From Tangfeifania diversioriginum (GTDB taxonomy: Bacteria; Bacteroidota; Bacteroidia; Bacteroidales; Prolixibacteraceae), in the NCBI GenBank assembly GCA_945873105.1, contig CAMCBW010000030.1, positions 1 to 64,000 of the forward strand: 64,000 nt of DNA, in the 5' to 3' direction. Made by a program: the position numbers and the translations under genes. The notes under the pieces were generated by a model, which was not told where the DNA came from, searched no databases, and saw only the letters and a list, made by a program, of their open reading frames with translations. Below are positions 41,793-51,614 of the stretch, in pieces; position 1 is the first letter of the stretch; the number at the start of each line of letters is the position of its first letter.

Positions 41793-43787
41793 TTAATCCT
41801 CCAATAATATTAGGGGCATGCGGTCGGTAACCTGCGTCCCCACACGTACGGAAATCTTTCTTACCCACGCATCTTTGTGCGACAGGATTTTGTTCTCTGT
41901 TTTCATTGCTTCAATCACCAGCAACGGATCATCCTTTTTAATCCATTGGTTCTCCTTCACCAGGATCTCCATGATCTTCCCATGCATTGGGGAGATTACC
42001 TCTGCTTTCTCTTCCCTGGTTGCCGGATTCCCGGCTTCAAATGATTCAGCAAGATTCTCAGCCAATCCTGGAAAACCGATGCTGTGGCATTTGCTTCCGC
42101 AACTTACCCGGAACCTCCCGGATGGATCAGATTGGTAGTAGATTTTCCTGCCTGTTTGATGGATGAATATCTCTAAACAAGTAGCTGACCATTCCTTCAT
42201 GTGAAAAGATGTGTAGATCCCTTCAGATAAAAATCCTGGGTTGGACTTGTCGTTTACATTTACGCCAAGCTGGTACGATAACCCATCAATGGAAATGGGA
42301 ATATACGGCGTATTGACTCTCCAAAATCCAAGGTAATCCCATGGATTCCTGTTTGTTTGCTTAAAATGTGCAAGGTACCGCAATGCAACCGCCATGGCAA
42401 ATAGATAGGCCTGATCCAATGAATCTGGCTTTTCGTTTTGGTATTCAATCAATTCAACATGGTTCGCAGCGCAGAATTCGACCGAGATATTGTTTTGAAG
42501 GTATTTGGGATGGCACAGAATACGCTCCAGGTATTGTACATTGGTCGGAGGACCGATCACATTTAACTCATGAATCGTCTTGCTTAACAATCCTACCGCC
42601 TGCAAGCGATCTGATCCATGGGCAATCAATTTTAACAACAGGGGATCGAACTGATTACCTGTTGGTCTTTCCAGGTTAATATCTGCCTCCATCCGGAGGT
42701 TCGGATGGTTGGGCAGGTTGATATGCACCAATTCGGCCGATGAAGGGATAAATCCATTTGCCGGATCTTCTGCGTAGACCCGTACCTCGATGGCATGGCC
42801 TTTCAGTTTAATATCCTCCTGTGTAAAGGATAGCGGCAATCCGGCGGCAATTTTAAGCTGTTCTGCAACAATGTCTATGCCTGTGACCTCTTCTGTAACT
42901 GCATGTTCCACCTGGATTCTTGGGTTCATCTCCATAAAGTAGTAGTTTCCGTTTTGGTCAACCAAAAATTCAACGGTTCCTGCTCCGGTGTAATGCACTG
43001 CAACCCCCATTTTCAAGGCAGCTGCCAATATATCGGCACGCAATTGCGGATTTAAGCAGAGCGCAGGCGCCTCTTCCACAATTTTTTGATGATTCCGCTG
43101 AATGGAGCACTCCCGCTCAAACAGGTGAACAAGTTGCCCGTGCTGGTCTCCCAACAGCTGGACCTCCACATGCCGTGCATCTTTGAGGAGTTTTTCAACA
43201 AAGATGGCTCCATTCCCAAAATAGTTCAGGGCAGCGCGCGAAGAGGACAGTGCTAAAGCGGAAAGTTCAGCCTGGTTGTGCACTATTTGCATTCCTTTCC
43301 CGCCGCCACCATGCGATGCTTTTATCAGGAGCGGGAATTCCAGCGATTCAAAGGTGATGATATCAGAAAATTCAATGTTATGGCCTGCAATTACAGGTAT
43401 GCCAAGTTTTGCTGCCAGTTTTTTCGCCGCAGGTTTGTCCCCCATCAGTTCCAGCACGGATGAATCTGGTCCGACAAATGCAATGCGATTCTTCTCACAC
43501 GCCCTTGCGAAATCAGCATTTTCGGATAGAAATCCATATCCCGGATGGATTGCAGTCGACCCGGTTGTCAAGGCAATTTCTATGATCCTTTCCATGTTCA
43601 AAAAGGTCGAATTCAGTCCATCCATGCCAAGTGAAACAGCCTCATCTGCCAATGCAACATAGCCAGAATCTTTTTCTGCCTCTGCGTAGAGGACAACGGT
43701 TTTAATTCCCAGTTGTTTTGCAGACTTCACAATGCGAAGTGCTATTTCACCCCTGTTCGCTACCAACAATTTTTCCGGCAAGGCCAT
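41793..43787 (-). CDS. Acyl-CoA carboxylase alpha subunit (3-methylcrotonyl-CoA carboxylase type)
   Basis: A 664-residue biotin enzyme: biotin carboxylase domain (1-445) starting LPEKLLVANRGEIALRI, with the ATP loop HGGGGKGMQIV near 163 and MNPRIQVEHAVTE near 287; a linker BT domain; and a C-terminal biotin-carrier domain with EAMKTENK, whose Lys carries biotin. With the carboxyltransferase at 44674 it should convert 3-methylcrotonyl-CoA, bicarbonate and ATP to 3-methylglutaconyl-CoA. I use the ATG at 43787, not the TTG at 43805. The substrate call rests on the neighbours and on the beta subunit. Confidence 0.92.
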   Translation of the reverse strand: MALPEKLLVANRGEIALRIVKSAKQLGIKTVVLYAEAEKDSGYVALADEAVSLGMDGLNSTFLNMERIIEIALTTGSTAIHPGYGFLSENADFARACEKNRIAFVGPDSSVLELMGDKPAAKKLAAKLGIPVIAGHNIEFSDIITFESLEFPLLIKASHGGGGKGMQIVHNQAELSALALSSSRAALNYFGNGAIFVEKLLKDARHVEVQLLGDQHGQLVHLFERECSIQRNHQKIVEEAPALCLNPQLRADILAAALKMGVAVHYTGAGTVEFLVDQNGNYYFMEMNPRIQVEHAVTEEVTGIDIVAEQLKIAAGLPLSFTQEDIKLKGHAIEVRVYAEDPANGFIPSSAELVHINLPNHPNLRMEADINLERPTGNQFDPLLLKLIAHGSDRLQAVGLLSKTIHELNVIGPPTNVQYLERILCHPKYLQNNISVEFCAANHVELIEYQNEKPDSLDQAYLFAMAVALRYLAHFKQTNRNPWDYLGFWRVNTPYIPISIDGLSYQLGVNVNDKSNPGFLSEGIYTSFHMKEWSATCLEIFIHQTGRKIYYQSDPSGRFRVSCGSKCHSIGFPGLAENLAESFEAGNPATREEKAEVISPMHGKIMEILVKENQWIKKDDPLLVIEAMKTENKILSHKDAWVRKISVRVGTQVTDRMPLILLED

Positions 43788-43871
43788 TTTATCGTTTTGA
43801 ATCAATTTTTACCTGTTTTCTGATTTATGCTTTCCTAAGCTCGTTGCACGTTTCCCTTTTTATTCCAATGG

Positions 43872-44654
43872 TTACCAAACAGGTTTTCGCTTCTCCAAGA
43901 AGGCAGAAAAGCCCTCCTGTGCCTCGGATGAGACCCTTATGCGGGTTAACAATCCGGGGATTTGCTCCATTGTTTCTAGGCTAGTCTCCTGTGAAAGTTG
44001 ATTGATCAACTGTTTGGAGGCTACGATGGCTCTCTTTCCGTTTGCAACGATCTGGGTCAAAACCTCCTTTATATAGGCTTCAGCAGTTTCAATGGTGGGA
44101 AAGGATCGGTTCAGGATACCATATTCCCTGGCTTCATCACCATCGAACTTTTTAGCAGTAAAAATAAGCTCCTTCAACGTGGGTGAATTCATTTTTTGAA
44201 GCAAATAGGGAGTGATCGTTGCTGCAGCCATACCAATCCTGGTCTCACTGAGGCAGAAGGAAGCACTTGAAATGCCATATGCCAGGTCACAAACGGCCAG
44301 TAACCCGATGCCACCTCCGAAAATATTGCCATGGGCTATTGCTATCACTACCTTTGAACTGTAGAAGATTGCGCTGAACATTTGGGCAAGTGCCTCACTC
44401 TCCCTTAAGTTCTCCTCATTGCTGAGTGCAAAGGCGTTTTTCATCCATTGAAGATCAGCCCCCGAACAGAATGATTCTCCTGAACCTTTGATGACCACTA
44501 CCCTCAAATCATCATTCCCCTCAATTTGCTTGAAAAACGCAGCTATTTCTTGGATCATTTTGCCATTGAGGGCATTGTGAACCTCCGGTCGAGAGAGCCA
44601 AAGAGTCGCAACTGATCCGTCATATCCCGTCTGAATCGTTTGATAGTTGTCCAT
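43872..44654 (-). CDS. Enoyl-CoA hydratase, probably methylglutaconyl-CoA hydratase
   Basis: A 260-residue crotonase-fold enzyme. The oxyanion-hole segments are GSGESFCSGADLQWMKNA near 60-75 and GNIFGGGIGLLAVCD near 110-124; the acid Glu is in LSETRIGM near 138. GGGIGL replaces the GGGxEL of ordinary crotonases, as in the hydratases of leucine breakdown that lack the second Glu. The expected reaction is hydration of 3-methylglutaconyl-CoA to HMG-CoA. The ATG at 44654 lies 19 bp after the carboxyltransferase stop; an upstream ATG at 44693 would overlap that gene. Confidence 0.88.
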   Translation of the reverse strand: MDNYQTIQTGYDGSVATLWLSRPEVHNALNGKMIQEIAAFFKQIEGNDDLRVVVIKGSGESFCSGADLQWMKNAFALSNEENLRESEALAQMFSAIFYSSKVVIAIAHGNIFGGGIGLLAVCDLAYGISSASFCLSETRIGMAAATITPYLLQKMNSPTLKELIFTAKKFDGDEAREYGILNRSFPTIETAEAYIKEVLTQIVANGKRAIVASKQLINQLSQETSLETMEQIPGLLTRIRVSSEAQEGFSAFLEKRKPVW

Positions 44655-44673
44655 GTTCAATTCATATCGAGGT

Positions 44674-46233
44674 TTACATTCTAAAAATTCCATTTCGCGG
44701 AGGCATAATTTTTTTGTTGGAAGCAATGGAGATGGAGAGTCCAACTACTGCACGGGTATCGACCGGATCAATGATGCCATCGTCCCAGAGTCTGGAAGTA
44801 CTGTAATAGGCACTGCTTTCATCTTCGAATTTCTCCACGAGATCCTTTTGGTTGCCACCCTTGATGGAGTTGAGTACATCCTGGGCCTGTTGCCCTCCCA
44901 TTACCCCGATTCTGGCGTTGGGCCACATGAAAAGAAAATTAGGATTGAAGGCTCTTCCTGACATTGCATAATTTCCTGCACCATAGGATCCGCCGATAAT
45001 CACCGTGATCTTTGGAACGCTTGCCGTTGCCACTGCATGGATGAACTTGGCTCCATGCCTAGCAATCCCCTCGTGCTCATGTCTCTTCCCAACAATAAAT
45101 CCTGAGATATTCTGAAGGAAGAGAATCGGAATTTTTCTGAAATTGCAGAGCTCAACAAAGTGGGCCCCTTTGAGGGATGCCTCTGAGGTTAGGTAACCAT
45201 TGTTGGCAATGATTCCGACTGGAAAACCCATCATCCTTGCATAACCTGTGACAAGGGTCGGTCCATAATTTTGTTTAAACTCCCTGAATTTACTCCCGTC
45301 CGTTATTCTTGCAACAATTTCAAGAATATCAACCGGCTTCTTGAGGTCGATAGGGGCAAATCCATACAATTCTGACGGAGGATAGGCAGGTTCTTCGATG
45401 CTGCTCTTTTCATATTCCTGGGCATCACCTGCAGGTATCAACTCCAGGATGTCCCTGCAAATTTTGATAGCATCCAATTCATTTTCAGCCAGGTGGTCGG
45501 CGACTCCGGAGATGCCGGTGTGCACCATGGCACCTCCAAGTTCTTCTGCTGTAACTTCTTCCCCGGTAGCAGCTTTTACCAAAGGAGGGCCTCCAATGAA
45601 AATAGTCCCCTGATTCCGGACAATGATGGTTTCATCGCTCATGGCCGGAACATAGGCACCACCCGCTGTACAAGATCCCATCACAATGGATATTTGGGGT
45701 ATGCCATTGGCCGACATTTGCGCCTGGTTGTAAAAGATCTTGCCAAAACCATCCCGGTCCGGGAAGATATTGGCCTGTTCTGGCAAGAAAATCCCTCCCG
45801 AATCTACCAGGTAGATGCAGGGCAGGTGGTTCTGAAGGGCTATTTCCTGGGCACGAAGATGCTTTTTTACAGTCTCCTTTACATAGGTGCCACCTTTTAC
45901 CGTCGCATCATTGGCAATGATCATGCACATCTTGCCATGTACCTGACCAATGCCCGTAACCAGGCCTGCAGCAGGAAACTGATCTTCATATTGACCAAAG
46001 GCAGCCATGGGTGAAAGCTCAAGGTAGGGTGAATGCTCATCCAGCAACAGCTCAACCCTTCTGCGGGCATCCATTTTCCCGCGCGACCGGTGCCTGGTAA
46101 CAGCCGCATCGTTGTCGCGCATGGTGATCCTGAACATTCCGGATCGAAAGGTATTCATTACCTCCTGGTAGGCTTTTACCCTAAAACTGTGCTGTTCCTT
46201 GTTATTTATGATAGTTGATACGAGTCGTTCCAA
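44674..46233 (-). CDS. Acyl-CoA carboxyltransferase beta subunit (3-methylcrotonyl-CoA carboxylase type)
   Basis: A carboxyltransferase of about 519 residues with the CT signature [57 protein letters not shown] and [15 protein letters not shown], ending NGIFRM as methylcrotonyl-CoA carboxylases do. The start is unclear: in-frame choices are TTG 46308, TTG 46233 and ATG 46158 (with AGGAGG just before it). I chose 46233 because known beta subunits extend about 50 residues ahead of the RGK motif. A TATTTTTG box at 46313-46306 covers the 46308 codon. It is the first gene of the long operon. Confidence 0.92.
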   Translation of the reverse strand: MERLVSTIINNKEQHSFRVKAYQEVMNTFRSGMFRITMRDNDAAVTRHRSRGKMDARRRVELLLDEHSPYLELSPMAAFGQYEDQFPAAGLVTGIGQVHGKMCMIIANDATVKGGTYVKETVKKHLRAQEIALQNHLPCIYLVDSGGIFLPEQANIFPDRDGFGKIFYNQAQMSANGIPQISIVMGSCTAGGAYVPAMSDETIIVRNQGTIFIGGPPLVKAATGEEVTAEELGGAMVHTGISGVADHLAENELDAIKICRDILELIPAGDAQEYEKSSIEEPAYPPSELYGFAPIDLKKPVDILEIVARITDGSKFREFKQNYGPTLVTGYARMMGFPVGIIANNGYLTSEASLKGAHFVELCNFRKIPILFLQNISGFIVGKRHEHEGIARHGAKFIHAVATASVPKITVIIGGSYGAGNYAMSGRAFNPNFLFMWPNARIGVMGGQQAQDVLNSIKGGNQKDLVEKFEDESSAYYSTSRLWDDGIIDPVDTRAVVGLSISIASNKKIMPPRNGIFRM

Positions 46234-46570
46234 TTCGAATATTATTATCCAGTCTTCCTGAAATTCCTGCGAATGCAGGTAGAAGGGCAGGAGCTTTTCA
46301 GCCTCCAAAAATAGATAAAATTAATTTAGACTTAATAATGATAATAAAAAGATTTGTGATCCCACCAGGAAGCTGGCACACATTTAAACTTCAAGTTCTG
46401 GTTGGTTGAGCTTTTTTTTGAGACAAACAATCCTCATTCCACGGGAAAATGGAGGATTATAAATTGTTAGAATAGCAAATTCCTGCCATTGGGCGAATGG
46501 CTTTTTGATGGTTTTCCCGGAAATGAAATGCTTTATCAGATTGTGCTATCCTCTGTTCAAGTCTGATGGT

Positions 46571-47194
46571 TTATTCTTTTCCCAGATACAGGTATTTTTC
46601 TGAATTCGATTTGAAGTCCTTAAAATCCATCACTTTGGCATATCCACCGGCTACCAGCGTAGCAAGGACAGTGGTATGCACATCTTCCGCTTTGACTACC
46701 TTTTCACCGTACTTCATATCTTTTGTGGCACAGGCATCCTGAATAACCAGGCATTCAAACCCAAAGTCATGGGCAGCCCTGACCGCAGCCTCCAGGCACA
46801 TATGGGTCTGCATACCAATGATGACGAGCTGTTTTACCCCGTTCTCGCGGAGATATTCGAGGAGTTCTGTCTTGTAAAAACTGTTCACCTCCTGTTTGGT
46901 GACCACTTTTTCGGATGGGAGTGGAGATACGGATGGATGAATTTCAAATCCCTTTTTTGCATGGTGTCGTACATGAACGATGAGCTGCTGCTGTTCCCTG
47001 AAGAGCGCTAGCAGCTCTTTGGCTACGAGGGATGCCTCTTCTGCCTTTGCCAGTCCAGGACCCTCTCCGGGGAAGTAAAAATTTTGAATATCAACGATCA
47101 ACAGGGCTGTTTTCATGGGGTTACTCTTTTGTTGAGACATGACATTGTGAATGGAGAGTATGGCCAGTAGGAGAAAAGTTAGGATACGTCTCAT
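46571..47194 (-). CDS. Exported isochorismatase-like cysteine hydrolase
   Basis: A 207-residue protein with an N-terminal signal-like peptide (about 1-20, LLAILSIHNVMSQ), then an isochorismatase-fold domain: catalytic Asp in LLIVDIQNFYF, Lys in KQEVNSFYKT, and Cys in IGMQTHMCLEAAVRAA. Family members hydrolyse nicotinamide, carbamoyl groups or similar amides; the T.MC segment fits the cysteine-hydrolase branch. Most are cytoplasmic, so the leader peptide is unusual. It is separated from the long operon by 263 bp that contain the latter's promoter region and nothing else I can name. Confidence 0.85.
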   Translation of the reverse strand: MRRILTFLLLAILSIHNVMSQQKSNPMKTALLIVDIQNFYFPGEGPGLAKAEEASLVAKELLALFREQQQLIVHVRHHAKKGFEIHPSVSPLPSEKVVTKQEVNSFYKTELLEYLRENGVKQLVIIGMQTHMCLEAAVRAAHDFGFECLVIQDACATKDMKYGEKVVKAEDVHTTVLATLVAGGYAKVMDFKDFKSNSEKYLYLGKE

Positions 47195-47284
47195 GATGCG
47201 ATATTTTAATTTTTTCCTGGACTCAATTTTTATGTGTGAATTTACATAAAAATAAGACGGCGAAATCTGGATTGGACCTGTTGC

Positions 47285-48079
47285 CTATTTGAAGAAGATG
47301 TCGTAACCATACCTTGCGATCATCAATGTCACTATCACCAGGAAGAGGATCCGGATATAGCTGTTTCCTTTTTTTAGTGCCAATCTGCTGCCTATGACAT
47401 TTCCCAGGATGTTGCTTGCCGACATCAGGATGGCTATTCCCAAGAGGTAGTTCCCTTGCCTGACAAATACAAACAGGGCTGATACATTGGTCATACAGTT
47501 GATCACTTTGGCATAGGCCGAGGCAGTGACAAATTCAAATCCCAATATCACAACGAATCCAAGGACCAGAAAGCTACCGGTACCAGGACCAAAGAATCCA
47601 TCATAGAATCCCACGATGGCACCGATCAAAGAGCCATAAACAAGCTGTTTTGCCAATGAAAGCGTTTTGGTCTGAACGTGTCCCAGCTCTTTTTTGAAGA
47701 AAGTATAGACGGCAATCAGGATGAGAATGACCAGAATGATCGGTTTTAATGCATTGACATTGACATGACTGACTACTTTCGCCCCCATATAGGAGGCCGC
47801 AAAGGCGAAAAGTGCAATCACTACCAGCAATTTGAAATTGAATCGGATCCGTTTGGAATACTGGTAGGCCGCTACAGAGGTCCCAGAAAGTGCCGCAATC
47901 TTGTTGGTTCCAAAGAGGGTAGGCAAGGGAGTATCATGGAATTGTATCAGCAGGGCTGGCAATTGAATCAATCCGCCTCCACCCACAGCAGCATCAATAA
48001 AACCTGCCAGGAAGGCGAAAACCGTGAGTAGTAGCAGGGTTACTGCCGAATAATCTGAGAAAAGGTCAAGTAGTACCAT
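47285..48079 (-). CDS. TSUP-family exporter (TauE/SafE)
   Basis: A 264-residue inner-membrane protein with about eight spans and the duplicated TauE/SafE pattern: GFIDAAVGGGGLIQLPALL (about 26-44) in the first half and GFYDGFFGPGTGSFLVLGF (about 158-176) in the second. TSUP proteins move sulfite, sulfoacetate or other small organic anions, usually outward. Nothing beside it tells the substrate. Confidence 0.9.
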   Translation of the reverse strand: MVLLDLFSDYSAVTLLLLTVFAFLAGFIDAAVGGGGLIQLPALLIQFHDTPLPTLFGTNKIAALSGTSVAAYQYSKRIRFNFKLLVVIALFAFAASYMGAKVVSHVNVNALKPIILVILILIAVYTFFKKELGHVQTKTLSLAKQLVYGSLIGAIVGFYDGFFGPGTGSFLVLGFVVILGFEFVTASAYAKVINCMTNVSALFVFVRQGNYLLGIAILMSASNILGNVIGSRLALKKGNSYIRILFLVIVTLMIARYGYDIFFK

Positions 48080-48148
48080 CTGGAGTTGTTGGCTCTCCCG
48101 TTTCAGGAGAGTAGGCCTATTATTTTAGCCTGCCAAATGTATGGAAAA

Positions 48149-48586
48149 TTACTTTTTCAAACCCGATTCTGCCACCTTTTTAAAATTATTGAGTATTGCT
48201 TGCCAGCCGAATTGTTGCAATTCAAGGGGGTTTTCACTTTCGGCTTCAAATGTCTCTGTTATTTTTGTGTTTGACCCATCTTCGCGAAAGTGCACCTGAA
48301 CTTTTCGCTCATCACCAAGTGTTATCTCAATGAGCTGCTCCGTGATGATGTTGTCGTAGGTCCCATAAAAATCAAAACCAAAGGAGCCATCTTTGGCCTC
48401 CATCCTGTAAAGAAAGCTGCCTCCTGCTTTTAGGTCATTTTCTGCATGGGTGGAGTGCCAGTCATCAGAGGCATGGTTCCACTGCAGGATATCTTCAGGC
48501 GTAGTCCATGCCTTCCAGGCTTTTGCCCTGGGTACTGCGACCACCACTTCAACGGTAATAATTGGTTTTTTGTCTGCTTCCATCAT
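48149..48586 (-). CDS. SRPBCC/AHSA1-family protein
   Basis: A 145-residue START-like fold protein of the AHSA1 group: PIITVEVVVAVPRAKAWKAWTTPEDILQWN at the start is the helix-grip N-terminus, and QFGWQAILNNFKKVAESG forms the long C-terminal helix. Such proteins bind small hydrophobic ligands; the exact role is unknown. Two ATG codons start the gene (48586, 48583). No signal peptide. Confidence 0.88.
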   Translation of the reverse strand: MMEADKKPIITVEVVVAVPRAKAWKAWTTPEDILQWNHASDDWHSTHAENDLKAGGSFLYRMEAKDGSFGFDFYGTYDNIITEQLIEITLGDERKVQVHFREDGSNTKITETFEAESENPLELQQFGWQAILNNFKKVAESGLKK

Positions 48587-48770
48587 GCTTCATTCATTAA
48601 CTTGGTTTAAACTTTCCGGCCTTTGATTTTGTTGTGTTCTTTTTTCTTAACATGCTATTTACGACAGAAGTCGGGGTTAGGTTTCTATTGCCAGCGTAAC
48701 ACCGGTGGTTGCATTTCGTATAGGTGCATAAATAACAGGATATCCACAATTACTTCTAAAAGCAGACCAA

Positions 48771-49232
48771 ATGAGACCACTACTGTTACTTCCATTTTTT
48801 CTCTTTGCAGTCTTTGCTGCCAAAGGGCAAGAGGTCAACCCAAATTATGACCCTTCCCTGGCCCGCCAATTGGGGGCAGATGATTATGGCATGAAATCCT
48901 ATGTCCTGGTAATTCTCAAAACCGGCAGTAATACCACAGAGGTGAAAGCCATTCGGGACAGTCTCTTTGCCGGACATATGAACAACATTGGCAGGTTGGC
49001 TAAATTGGGGAAATTGGTGGTTGCAGGACCGCTGGGTAAAAACGAGAAGAGCTACCGCGGAATATTCATCCTCAGCGCTGCCACCTTTGAGGAGGCCAAC
49101 GAACTCTTGATGACAGATCCTGCCATCAGGGAAAAAATCTTTGAAACAGAATTGTACAAATGGTATGGATCGGCTGCCCTTCCCGAGTATCTCAAATCTC
49201 ACGAGAAAATAGAGAAGCTGAAGATTAAGTAG
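48771..49232 (+). CDS. Exported YCII-domain protein
   Basis: A 153-residue protein with signal peptide about 1-19 (FAAKGQ) and a YCII-related ferredoxin-like domain (about 40-130) with YVLVILKTG, HMNNIGRLAKLGKLVVAGPLG and LLMTDPAIREKIFETELYKWYG. The His in HMNNI and the Asp in TDP sit where the YCII active-site pair is expected. The family includes dienelactone-type lyases, but few are characterised. An exported YCII protein is uncommon. It converges with malQ, 12 bp between the stops. Confidence 0.85.
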   Translation: MRPLLLLPFFLFAVFAAKGQEVNPNYDPSLARQLGADDYGMKSYVLVILKTGSNTTEVKAIRDSLFAGHMNNIGRLAKLGKLVVAGPLGKNEKSYRGIFILSAATFEEANELLMTDPAIREKIFETELYKWYGSAALPEYLKSHEKIEKLKIK

Positions 49233-49244
49233 TTATTGATAATG

Positions 49245-50735
49245 CTACCCCAACCTACCGTACAATTCAGTTAAACGTCGAAGTCTAGCTGCTACTTGTT
49301 TGTCGGACTGATTTGATTTCATCCGCCAGATCCAGTTGTTCTTGATGGTGCCAGGTTTGTTCATGCGGGCGGAGGAGGGGAGTCCAAGCAGATCCTGCAT
49401 CGGCAGGATGGTTAGTTGGGCAACAGATGCTTCCGCTTCCCGGATCAGATGCCAGGCATCTGGTATCGCCTGGCCCAGGTATTCCTGCACCTTTAGCTTC
49501 TCCTCATTATTAAGGGAGTTCAGCCATCCAATGGTGGTGTCGTTATCGTGGGTACCGCTATAGGCCACAAAATCCCTTGCATGGTTGTGCGGCAGATGGG
49601 TATTTTCGGCTTCATCTGAAAAGGCAAATTGGAGTACCTTCATCCCGGGAAGGTCGAATTTTTTTCGAAGTTGATCAACCTCCGGAGTTATTAGTCCCAG
49701 ATCTTCTGCCACAATTGGGAGTGAACCAATTTGGTTTTGAAGGAGTTGCAGCATATCATCCCCATTGGCTTCCATCCAGCTCCCGTTCATGGCTGTCTTT
49801 TCCCCTGCAGGAATGGCCCAAAAGGATTCTAAACCACGGAAATGGTCGATGCGTACCAGATCATAAAGGCGAAGATTAAAATGCATGCGAGCCATCCACC
49901 ATTCATATCCTTGTTGTTTCATCCGGTTCCAGTCAAAGAGTGGATTCCCCCATAGCTGTCCTGTTTCGCTGAAATAGTCGGGAGGTACTCCTCCAACCAG
50001 CGTTGGCAGCCGCTCTTCGTCCAGGAGGAATAGGGATTGATTGCTCCACACATCGGAACTGTTGTAAGAGACATAAAGCGGAATATCTCCGAAAAGGGAG
50101 ATCCCTTTCCCGTTGGCGTAGCTTTTGAGGGCAAACCACTGACCAAAGAAGATGTATTGCAGGAACCGGCTGTAATTGACCTCCTCCCGGTACTGTGTAT
50201 AATAGGCCAGCAATGCCGCCTCTTGCCGTGATTGCAGCGACTCCTCCCAAGCGCTCCAGTCGGCACCGGGTAGTTTCGTCCTGCAGGCATCAAAGAGCGA
50301 CCATGACTCTAGCCACCACCAGTGCTGATCCCAAAACCGGAGATAATCGGCAGATTGAAAACCACCCACGGAGAGAAATTGCAGGTAGGCTGATTTCAAC
50401 AACTTCTCCCGCCAGGGTATGACTGTTTTATACTGGATCTTCCCGGTTGGAAATTTCGGGGGATTCAGTATAGATTCAAGGGGAAGCAGGCCTTGTGTCA
50501 CCAAAAGTTCAAGGTCTATTAGATCAGGATTTCCGGCAAATGCCGAATATGCCTGGTAAGGAGAGTGGCTCCAGTCAGTGGGTCCCAGGGGAAGCATCTG
50601 CCATACCCTTTGACCCGCCTCACTGAGCCAGTCGATGAACTGGAAGGCCTCAGCCCCCAGTGATCCAATTCCATATTTTCCCGGAAGGGAAGAGGGGTGC
50701 AACAGCACGCCGGAGAGACGTTGGTTGAATATCAT
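49245..50735 (-). CDS. malQ: 4-alpha-glucanotransferase (amylomaltase)
   Basis: A 496-residue GH77 enzyme that transfers alpha-1,4-glucan segments, used in maltodextrin and glycogen metabolism in the cytoplasm. It begins RLSGVLLHPSSLPGKYGIGSLG. The nucleophile Asp lies in VRIDHFRGLESFW near residue 294, the acid Glu in VAEDLGLI near 342, and the third acid in YSGTHDNDTT near 395. Length is that of the short bacterial form with no N-terminal carbohydrate-binding extension. No other mal gene is nearby. A 9-bp tandem repeat lies 32 bp upstream of its ATG. Confidence 0.95.
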   Translation of the reverse strand: MIFNQRLSGVLLHPSSLPGKYGIGSLGAEAFQFIDWLSEAGQRVWQMLPLGPTDWSHSPYQAYSAFAGNPDLIDLELLVTQGLLPLESILNPPKFPTGKIQYKTVIPWREKLLKSAYLQFLSVGGFQSADYLRFWDQHWWWLESWSLFDACRTKLPGADWSAWEESLQSRQEAALLAYYTQYREEVNYSRFLQYIFFGQWFALKSYANGKGISLFGDIPLYVSYNSSDVWSNQSLFLLDEERLPTLVGGVPPDYFSETGQLWGNPLFDWNRMKQQGYEWWMARMHFNLRLYDLVRIDHFRGLESFWAIPAGEKTAMNGSWMEANGDDMLQLLQNQIGSLPIVAEDLGLITPEVDQLRKKFDLPGMKVLQFAFSDEAENTHLPHNHARDFVAYSGTHDNDTTIGWLNSLNNEEKLKVQEYLGQAIPDAWHLIREAEASVAQLTILPMQDLLGLPSSARMNKPGTIKNNWIWRMKSNQSDKQVAARLRRLTELYGRLG

Positions 50736-50767
50736 TGATTTTTTTAGGATAAGAAGGAAATAAATAG

Positions 50768-50817
50768 TTTGAAATGTTTGAAATGTTTGAAATGTTTGAA
50801 ATGTTTGAAATGTTTGA
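50768..50817. repeat. 9-bp tandem repeat (TTTGAAATG)
   Basis: Five and a half perfect copies from 50768, in the gap between the divergent malQ and superoxide dismutase genes. Read from the malQ side it gives CATTTCAAA. Slippage-prone; it could alter spacing of promoter elements for malQ. Confidence 0.9.
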
Positions 50818-50945
50818 GCACTATTTATTTCTCTTCAAAAGTAAAAGTAATTTCCAAATGCTAAAAAATGTTTAAGTAGTAACAAAAAAATAGCTGCCTC
50901 GTAATAGAGACTGAATGTTTGTAATCATTCTAAATAAAATTTGTC

Positions 50946-51611
50946 ATGAAAAATTTACTATTCATTTTACTCTTTATTGTTATGGAAAACACTGTATCTG
51001 CCCAGTTTAGTCAGGATCCCCTACCATACGCATTCGATGCGCTTGAACCATCTATCGACAAGACCACCATGGAGATTCACTATGGAAGGCACCACAAGGC
51101 CTACGCCGACAATCTTAACAAGGCCGTAGCCGGAACACCGCAAGAGAAACTATCGCTTCTGGACTTGCAGAAATCTGTTACAGCCCAAACGCCACCGGCA
51201 ATTCGCAACAACGGCGGAGGTGTATGGAACCACAATTTTTTCTTCAACGGATTGGCCCCCAATGCGGGTGGTGAGCCCAAAGGGGCGCTTGGTGAAGCAA
51301 TCACTGCCACCTGGGGTAGTTTTACCCAGTTCAAGGAGGAGTTCAAGAAAGCTTCCCTGGGGCGTTTTGGATCAGGATGGGTCTGGCTTAGTGTTGCAGG
51401 AGGTAAGTTGGTTATCCAGTCTACCCCGAACCAGGACAATCCTTTGATGCCTGTTTCTGAAGTAAAGGGAACACCTGTTCTGAGTTTGGATGTATGGGAA
51501 CATGCTTACTACCTGAAATACCAGAACAAGCGTGCTGATTATACGGATTCATTTTGGAATGTGGTAAACTGGAATCTGGCCAACGAATTGTATGGCAAAG
51601 CACTGAAGTAA
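50946..51611 (+). CDS. Exported Fe/Mn superoxide dismutase
   Basis: A 221-residue superoxide dismutase with a signal peptide (about 1-20, ENTVSAQ). Metal ligands: His in [13 protein letters not shown], His in WNHNFFFNG, and Asp/His in [13 protein letters not shown]. Fe or Mn cannot be decided; in many Bacteroidota the enzyme is cambialistic. The common cytoplasmic form lacks the leader, so this copy probably protects the periplasm or surface. A strong terminator-like inverted repeat starts 4 bp after its stop. Confidence 0.94.
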   Translation: MKNLLFILLFIVMENTVSAQFSQDPLPYAFDALEPSIDKTTMEIHYGRHHKAYADNLNKAVAGTPQEKLSLLDLQKSVTAQTPPAIRNNGGGVWNHNFFFNGLAPNAGGEPKGALGEAITATWGSFTQFKEEFKKASLGRFGSGWVWLSVAGGKLVIQSTPNQDNPLMPVSEVKGTPVLSLDVWEHAYYLKYQNKRADYTDSFWNVVNWNLANELYGKALK

Positions 51612-51614
51612 AAA

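Noticed and set aside
40649-46308. Reverse direction: isovaleryl-CoA made from HMG-CoA, as in the myxobacterial Aib route
   Set aside because: The operon has a biotin-dependent carboxylase, which drives the catabolic direction, and no AibAB-type decarboxylase.
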